The notes under the pieces: model-generated
Database searches by the model: none
What the model saw: the letters and a program-made list of their open reading frames with translations, nothing else
Told to the model about the DNA's origin: nothing
Origin: Branchiostoma floridae
Taxonomy: Eukaryota; Chordata; Leptocardii; Amphioxiformes; Branchiostomatidae
NCBI RefSeq assembly: GCF_000003815.2
Contig: NC_049983.1
Span: 11,790,283-11,854,282 of the forward strand
Direction: 5' to 3'
Length of the DNA: 64,000 bases
Translations under genes and position numbers: made by a program
Part shown: in pieces, positions 56,769 to 64,000 of the stretch
Position numbering within the stretch: the stretch's first letter is position 1
Layout of the letters: each line of letters starts with the position of its first letter

Positions 56769-57907
56769 CGCTTTAACAGTCAGCAGCGACTATGACACGG
56801 CGTTTATGATAAGGATACAACATGTACCTACACTTGATGTTTTGAATGTAGACCAAAATATTACTGAAATTAATGATGACAGGTTTAGAGGAGGTTTAGG
56901 GGAAGTGGGCACATACTTACCTGTTGTGGATTATTTCGTCTCCCGCGCTCAATTACAAATTCTGTCAGACACGTAAGTGTAAATGATTTACCTGGCAGGA
57001 TTAGCCTCCATAGCAGGCTCTCTGGGCCCTTTTGCGCAAAATACACATTTACTGGCTGTGTCTTTTTGTACTGGGTCAATAGTGTTGACGAGTCGGCGGC
57101 ACAAGCCGACAAAAGGAAATGGCCAGCAAAAGTGTATCATGCGCCTCCAAATACGGAAAAATTCCAAAGAGCCTGTTATGGAGGCTATGGCAGGGCCATG
57201 TTACTAAAATGGTCCAGTGTATTACTGTCATGTCCGGAGATGCCAATCAAATCAGTTTTCCTTGCTTGCTTGTTTGTTTGTTTGCGCACTTCTTATACAT
57301 ATCCACGCCACGACAGAGATAACGTTAGGCTTAAAAATGTTTCACATCAAATAAAAACAAATGCTGTTCAACCGTGTGTCATTTGTTCACTCATTTTAGG
57401 TGTCATCCCTTTTGTTAACAGAAAACACCTGCTGTGCACTCGAGTACTCATGAGAGAAACACAATAGATAACACACCATAGTTGACGTGTTAGTAGGCAT
57501 CAAATATTCATTCAAAGCTTGGGTATAAGGAGACCCGTACGCGTGTCATGGGGAATACAGACAAATGACCGGCTTACGGCTTACGGCTCATGGCGACCGG
57601 CGGATGATAATTACCTGGTTGTTGTCCTCATCAGTTCATTTCTCACATGCCTATATATTAGTAGTGGTGTATGAAAGAGCACGTTGAGCTTTAAGGGCAT
57701 TTAAGATATAATTAGAGATACATAACGTCGACTGGAGTGGAAGTAATTGTTTACAATTACGCCACCTGAACCATTGTCCTAATAATGGATAATTTTCATA
57801 ATGACGGGACACACCCATGCCAATCAGCCAAACACACACCAGAGCCATCATCCAAACGACGCCTCACACGACAGCAGCAAACAGCTAAAGTTTGTCCTCT
57901 AGTCGAG
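56769..57907. other. Junction C-D (3' flank of C plus promoter block of D)
   Basis: Homologous to the other two junctions. It carries the MITE at 56992-57198, the cacaccatagttgacgtgtt block (about 57473), and a TATA-like box at 57652-57657. Confidence 0.7.
56992..57198. mobile_element. MITE-like inverted-repeat element in junction C-D
   Basis: Ends ggattagcctccatagcagg and agcctgttatggaggctatg are inverted repeats. It is orthologous in position to 43877-44086. Confidence 0.65.
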
Positions 57908-60900
57908 ATGGAATCCTACGCCAGCCAAGATGAAGAACAGGCGGACCATGACATATTTTCAGAGGAAAGTCGTTCCTTTCCGAAAAAGAAGAGTCCACTG
58001 CATAGACGGTTCCTTTGCCTCGTTAAAGATGGTGTCCTTGAGGAGGTGGAAGCGATGTTAAGAGACAACCTTGATGACTTGTCCTTCACCATCGACTGCC
58101 TGGACCCGTGTGGCCGTTCTGCTGTAGAACTGGCGACGATCCGGGGTAACCAGGAGATGGTGGAGACATTACTGAGACATGGAGCGGACTTGGGAGACTC
58201 GCTACTGTACGCTGTGGACTTGGAGAAGGAAGACATCGTCACCACTTTGCTGACTCATACCTGGCTAGAAGGTAGTCAAAACGGCACTAAGAAGGTGACT
58301 GAAATTTAACTACTTGTCTTCACAGCATATCATATAAATGAGAACAATGAGATTTATGTACCATGAGCGATCATTAAAACTTCCTCATTCAATATTGTAA
58401 CGCATGGTGAGAACAGGCTAGGGGTGAGCAATACGTATGTGGATGCTTTGCCGTGTAGTGCTATGATTCTGTCTCCTTGTTAATGTTATGGCATTCCTGT
58501 GTTGAACTGAAATCAGGCAGTCCCATACTAACTACATACGAGGATCAGGAAAGAGTTCCTCTATCGACAGTTCTTTTGGGATGGCATATACTCACACATA
58601 AACAATGTTGTATTAGAACCAGTGACATTTTTCAGGTCGAAATGTTTTCGAATGCCCTCAATGCACTTGGACAAAAGACGGTCTCGTTCTGTCCCAATGA
58701 ATGTTTAATAAGTCCTAACGATAAATACAGGGTCTGGTGTTGGGGTGGGTCATTTATCCAAACCATCCTAGCCTGACAATCACAGCTACTGCCAAACAAT
58801 AGGATATTTCTGTATCCCTTAAGAATACTGTAAATGCAGAAATGTTCGCGGTGGGTTAATGTTCGCGGTTTTCGCGGCGGCCGCTTCACCGCGAATTTAA
58901 AACCACCGCGAATATTTTTCCATAACAGTAAGAGACTACAGTGCATGGTGCTACCGCGAAATTAAAACCACCGCGAAAAGTCCATTTTCCCGCTACCGCG
59001 AAATTAAATCCCCGCGAACTTAACTGCATTTACAGTATTGTTTTGCCGCCTGATTATTTACTCTATAGTAGACTATTGGTGACATTATCACTGTGACTCG
59101 CTGTAGGCTGCCATACACTCACAAAATGGTCTGGATCTGAGTACCTTAATCCGTCATCTGAGTCCACTAGCCATAGGTTAGTTTGGAAGCATCTAATCAG
59201 TACCGGTATATTTACATGTACAAATTAAACGCTTGCAGGGAACACCCAAAGAATCGCTGTATTCTCCACACGTCACACCGGTCCTCCTAGCGGCGCATCG
59301 CAACAACTACAGCATCCTAAAACTCCTCCTGGATCACCAGTTCCCTCTCCCCAGCATTGGTGACGTCAGCGGTTCGACCGACCACAGAGCCAAGCTTGAC
59401 TTCTACCGCGCCGTCACCAGCCCTTCTTACATCCTCCTCACCAGCCAAGATCCCTTCGAAACCGCTTTCAACGCTAAGGAGGAACTGAACAACACCGTCT
59501 CTTGTCTCGAGACTGGAAAAAGAGAATTCCAAGAACTCTCTGCCCGTCTTGAGGAGTTCATTGCAGAGCTTATTGATTTCGCCAGGTGTCCTGATGAGGT
59601 CATGGTCGTTTTGAACGATGGCGACAACATGGAGGACATCGCAGGATTGCGCATGCGTCAACTTCAGAGAGCCATTGAAGTAGGATATAAGAAGGTGTGT
59701 CCAATATTACTGTATGGTCTGATTGTATTTTCCAATTCATATGTGAGCATGACCCGCGCGCGATTTACATTTGTATTCCTTCCACTAGTTCGTGGCGAAT
59801 GGCAAGTGCCAGGAGTTGCTGAATCTGCAGTTCTACCGGTACCATCCCTGGATCTTGCACAGTAGTTCCGTGTTGAAGAAGAGTCTTGCCGTTTTGGTAT
59901 GATGGCTTTTTCATGACTTTAATTGATACCTCATTGGTCTTTGCACGGTATTCTTTAAATTGTTTTTACTTATTTTAGCAAGTTTTGTCAGATTCCTCAC
60001 CTTGTTCCTTGCTGAGATGCTACGGCAATTACTAAACCCAATCTCCAACAATTTTGGGCAGTTAGTTATACTGGATTTGGTCTCACACAAATTTTCAGGC
60101 TTTATCTGTCGATCAATGTCTTACAGTGCACATTCCAAACCATCATGCTGTTGAGATGCTACTGGTTGATTTTTTTCCACTGACCTTGCAGCATTTCTGT
60201 CCTACCGCAGCTGTTGGAAATCTTAACTCCTGTTCTGGCAGTCCTGTATTTGGTCGTCCCAAAGACTCGTCTGGGGCAGAGCATCGCCTCACCTGTTGTT
60301 AAGTACAGCATGAAGGCCTGGTCCTGGTTCATATTCTTGCAATTCATGATATTACTTAGCGGTGACACCGGATCCTTTGATGCTTTGATGGGAACCTACT
60401 GGTGCTGGGTGCTCGGTAAGAGACCAGGTGTAACGAAGTGCAAATTGTTGATGTTGATTATCATATCAGATTTGATATGCATATATCAATGGAAATCATG
60501 TGATTTGAAATGTGTTCAATTCCCTCTCTTTCTTCACATCGTCGTTAAGCTCCTTTTTATAACACTGTTTTCTAGTGCGTAATTATTCTTCCGGACGTAA
60601 TATTTGTCTTCATAAGAAGTATTGTCCTGATGTTTTCGACACATTTTCTGATAGGTATGGTGTGGGAGAAGATGAAGGAGATTTGGACAGCTTCAGTGGA
60701 CGCCTGGAACAAGTGGGACCTGCTGCTGCTTCTGTGTCACGTGACAGCTACAGGCTGCTTTGTAGGCGGCATCTTTGCCATCACAAGGGTACGTAATGCT
60801 ACATGGATTTTGGATCTATATTTTTGCTTCTGCAGAGCAAAGCTGATGAGATGATTCTGAAAATCATTTGATCAGATGTTGGTATCGCGTGTCGGATTTC

Positions 60901-62412
60901 ACACAACAGACCATGCAGCAATACTCCATATACCCCTCCTCTTGTTTTTCCGGATAAGGACCCCAGCCTTGCCCTCAGTGCAGACGAGTTGAACCCGTTC
61001 TTCATCGGTGTGTACCTGTTGGCGATAGCGGTCATCCTCAGCTTCGCCCGGTACATGAGCATGTTGATGTTCTCCGAGACTATTGGCCCGCTCCTGCTGT
61101 CCATGTACAAGATGGTTGGGGACATCTTCAAGTTCCTCATCGTGTTTCTCATCATCATCGTCGGTTTTGCCACTGCTTTACAACGCCTGTATAGTTCACC
61201 CAGACCGGATTCAGGTGTGTTAAATCTATTTTGTCTCTCATTATGCATTTAACAGTGTGCAAACGTCATCGGAACATACTGATGATCTTTGCGCCAAAAT
61301 CCAATGACAGCAAGGGAAATCAGAAAATATTGCAGATTTCCAAATTAGATGTAGGAATACATCACTCAATTGATACACCTACAATTACATCTGTCATTAT
61401 CTAATTACAGTTTTTGTACTTTCAGAATGCCTCTTGAAGTATTTTCAAGCTACACAAGAAGCCAACAACACCAACTTCAATTTTACCGCCTATGACTTCT
61501 GTGATTATGGGCAATTTGCACAGTATGTCTGATTACTTGACGATACATTGCATTTTACTTTGTAGTACTAGCATTATATCGTTGGTTATGACAATCATAT
61601 TGCTTAACGCGCGTCACCTTTTTCTGTATATCAAACTAACAGCTCGATAGCGATAAGAAAATATTAGAAAAACAAGATGTAACAAATAGAAATAATTTCT
61701 CTTTCAGACTGCATCACTCCATATGGTACCTGTTTGGGACACTGTACGGAAAGTTTGACTTCACCGACCTGGACGTGGCGGCACCAAACGCGGTCCAGTT
61801 TCCTGTAGTATCCATCTGGCTGAGCAGAATCCTGTTCATCACCTACATCACAATCTCCATTATCATCATGCTGAACATGCTCATCGCCATGTTGAGTGAC
61901 TCCTTCTCTAGTGTCTCGGTAAGTGAGGAATCATTGTATGTAAAAGTTGTTATGTAGTTATGGAGCAGGCACGCAAAAAATGAAACTGAACTGTATAATA
62001 TTAACCATGTTTGGAAACTACACTATGAAGTATCATGTCAACGCAGTTCTTCGTACATATTAATGGTACATTATGTGTGCACACTGTCGTCGTATCACAC
62101 AATTGAACTGACAAAGGTAGACGAAGAACAAATATTGAAACAATAAAAAATATAAATAAAAAATGTGAGACATTTCCTTGTTTTCATTATTCTTCAGTCC
62201 GACGCTGAGGTGGAGTGGCGCTTCGCCCGTTCCCGTGAGATGTTGAAATACATCCCCAAAGGCCGCACGCTGCCGCCTCCCTTCAACCTCATCCCCAGTC
62301 CCAAGTCGGGCTGGTACTTCCTGAAATGGCTCGTTCTGATTTGCCGCGGCCAAAAAACTCAAAAGGTAACCAATATAAATTTGATGCTGCATTTTAAATG
62401 ATTTTCACACAA

Positions 62413-62489
<77 letters not shown>

Positions 62490-62860
62490 GACCCCACCAC
62501 CACCACCACCAAACACACCCAGCTGCATAATATATGTGTTCATTCATAATATTGTTCCTCGTAGGAAAACGAAATCGCCTTGAAGCTGGCAAAGGAGAAG
62601 TATAAGGTGATTACTTCTATATTTCTTCAAGTTGTATTCCTGATCAATTCCCAACTATTATTATTTCTTGTGTTTGTTTAATCTAATCAGTTTCAACCAG
62701 TAGCTGCCACTAACGCATGGCTTCTTAGCTTTGATGATACAGCAGTTTGTCATATCACCGACGATACAATCTTTTGTAAATACAGATGACCATCAAAATG
62801 CTCAGCACACGATACCTGCTGGCGTACAGTCTTCGTCGGGATCAAACTGTGAAGAATTGA
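57785..62860 (+). CDS. TRPC-type cation channel, array copy D
   Basis: Eleven exons: exon 1 to 58294, then 59239-59694, 59789-59896, 60211-60415, 60655-60788, 60959-61214, 61426-61522, 61708-61918, 62198-62365, 62565-62606 and 62786-62860. Two in-frame starts: 57785 (MDNFHNDGTHPC, 753 aa) and 57908 (MESYASQDEEQ, 712 aa). The shorter start matches copy C; the longer has a counterpart in B at 37667. Domains are as in copy A; the pore reads WYLFGTLYGKFDF. The last two exons differ from the other copies (ENEIALKLAKEKYK; MTIKMLSTRYLLAYSLRRDQ, ending TVKN), whereas A, B and C share an identical final exon. There is no break. It is the outermost gene of the array. Confidence 0.9.
58824..59039. mobile_element. 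MITE with 'aatactgtaaatgcag' terminal inverted repeats
   Basis: Starts aatactgtaaatgcagaaat and ends ttaactgcatttacagtatt. The interior is built of repeated accgcgaaattaaaaccacc and ttcgcgg blocks, giving strong self-complementarity. About 216 bp, in intron 1 of copy D. No coding capacity. Confidence 0.85.
62415..62486 (+). repeat. (CA)n microsatellite
   Basis: CA run in intron 9 of copy D, followed by a short CCA repeat (62493-62510). Confidence 0.95.
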
Positions 62861-63574
62861 GCATCTGCCCTGGATCATTTGCAGGTCCTGGTATTCTTAT
62901 AAAGACGTTTGTTTCTTATGAAATGTAGGAATATTAAAAGGCATATATTTTAGCAATGTGCATGCTTGTATGTCATGTGAATATTATCATTTCATGTTCA
63001 CAATCGCTAGGACCTAAGTAGACAAAAAATAAATGGTAACGAGAGCAGACAAGCTACCTGAAGTGATGTAATTATCAGACATGATAAGTACTTCCAACGT
63101 AACGTTGTAAGCAGATGTGTATTTTAAATGTTAGGTGATACTACAGACAGCCTTTAGGAAGACAGAATGGCATGGCAACACTTGACCAGACCTTAAAGGA
63201 GAAAACGTGCGAGTGTCACTGAAATACTTGGACGCTGGTGGTATCATATGAAATAATATCATAATAATATGTTTCAATTGTAATATAATCGACAGCACAA
63301 ATAACTGCAAATGCCGATGTCTGCCTTAGTTATCTTTGATATTCACTGAATATTTGAGGTTTCTTGTGAACTAAAGTGGCATTTTAATGCATGTGCAACG
63401 TTTAACTTGTAATTGAAATGAAATTCCGCCGCAAGGCTGGCAGGATTTACGTGAATAAACATTATTCATTCATTCGTAGAACGACAAAATAAATTCTATG
63501 AGACATGATCAAGACAAAGGTAATATGAGCCTTAAAGGTGAACAAAAGAATGGCTCATTCTCGCCACCATATCC
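62861..63574. other. Unique 3' flank of the TRPC array
   Basis: No homology to the A-B, B-C or C-D junctions is visible. A weak ATTAAA lies near 62931. The segment gtgaataaacattattcatt at about 63451 looks like a retroposon tail. No supportable gene. Confidence 0.5.
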
Positions 63575-63980
63575 CTAGTCTGGACCTTCAAAGTGTTTTG
63601 GTACTTGTTCTGAAATGGGGACATCTGAGGCAGCCGACACGGAGGCGTGAGACGTCGCGGACACAGGCCTGGTCCCTCCCTCCGTGATCTTCCAGGCGAA
63701 CAGCGTGCCCCACACCATCAAGATCAGCATGCCGGTTATCTGTAGGCCGGGCAGTAGTAGCCACAGGTTAACCGATGGTTTCTCCGCTCCCCCTGCCCTT
63801 GTTTCCGCCTGGAGAGCCGCGCCCTGTGGAGTGGGTGTCTCCCCGCTCTGTCTGGCGGGCAGCCCGTCGGTGACGTAGGTGAACAGGTCTCCGGTGGTGC
63901 CGACAGCATCCGATGTGCTGACCTCTGTTGTGAGACTGTTGCCCGTGCTTTCTCCGCCATTTTGACGAATTACCATTTCT
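63575..63980 (-). CDS. Last exon of an unidentified single-pass membrane protein
   Basis: Minus-strand open frame after a good acceptor (gtgttttcag, about 63981) to TAG at 63575, about 134 codons. The N-terminal part is Ser/Thr/Gly-rich (NSLTTEVSTSDAVGTTGD). It is followed by one hydrophobic span of about 25 residues (LWLLLPGLQITGMLILMVW) and a short polar tail ending HFEGPD. This fits a juxtamembrane stalk, membrane segment and cytoplasmic tail of a type I receptor whose ectodomain exons lie beyond the window. The family is not recognisable. GC content is higher than in the surroundings, which supports coding. Confidence 0.5.
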
Positions 63981-64000
63981 GAAAACACACCAAATCACGG

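Overview
This is a eukaryotic window with small GT-AG exons, short introns, many MITE, SINE and LINE remnants and CA/TA microsatellites. Its gene set (TTLL3-like, HBP1, NAMPT, OAS, a SPRY-death protein and tandem TRPC channels) and its repeat style point to a cephalochordate, an amphioxus of the genus Branchiostoma. That assignment is an inference from gene content and repeat style, not a database match. I rebuilt the gene models by hand from splice sites and checked that the phase is consistent across every junction.

Layout. 1-3950 (+): the 3' end of a TTLL3/8 tubulin glycylase gene. 4260-11492 (-): HBP1, a transcription factor with AXH and HMG-box domains, 12 coding exons. 12050-18150 (+): NAMPT, the rate-limiting enzyme of NAD salvage, 12 exons. 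HBP1 and NAMPT are head to head with 557 bp between their start codons; both genes also lie in the same human region (7q22), so this looks like very old linkage. 18150-21250: a gene-poor gap with a cluster of CCAAT boxes and a degenerate minisatellite. 21250-26378 (-): a complete 7-exon 2'-5'-oligoadenylate synthase (OAS) gene. 27349-30260 (+): a coiled-coil / PRY-SPRY / death-domain protein, an immune-type architecture. 31272-62860 (+): four tandem TRPC-type cation channel genes (A to D), each with 11 coding exons and the same intron phases. 63575-63980 (-): the last exon of an unidentified single-pass membrane protein.

The TRPC array is the main accessory feature. The three junctions between genes are homologous to one another, whereas the outer flanks (5' of A, 3' of D) are unique, as expected for duplication by unequal crossing-over. 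A MITE is present in the B-C and C-D junctions and absent from A-B. The paralogs differ in the pore selectivity motif, lack the zinc-binding cysteine cluster known in vertebrate TRPC4/5, and have a very short C-terminal tail. Copy B has a 2-bp shortening near its N terminus with a downstream ATG that could bypass it. Copy C carries an L1/Tx1-like LINE that sits between the two arms of an older foldback element in intron 5.

OAS and the SPRY-death gene are neighbours and both look like innate-immunity genes (dsRNA sensing and death-fold signalling). TTLL3, HBP1 and NAMPT are conserved housekeeping or regulatory genes.
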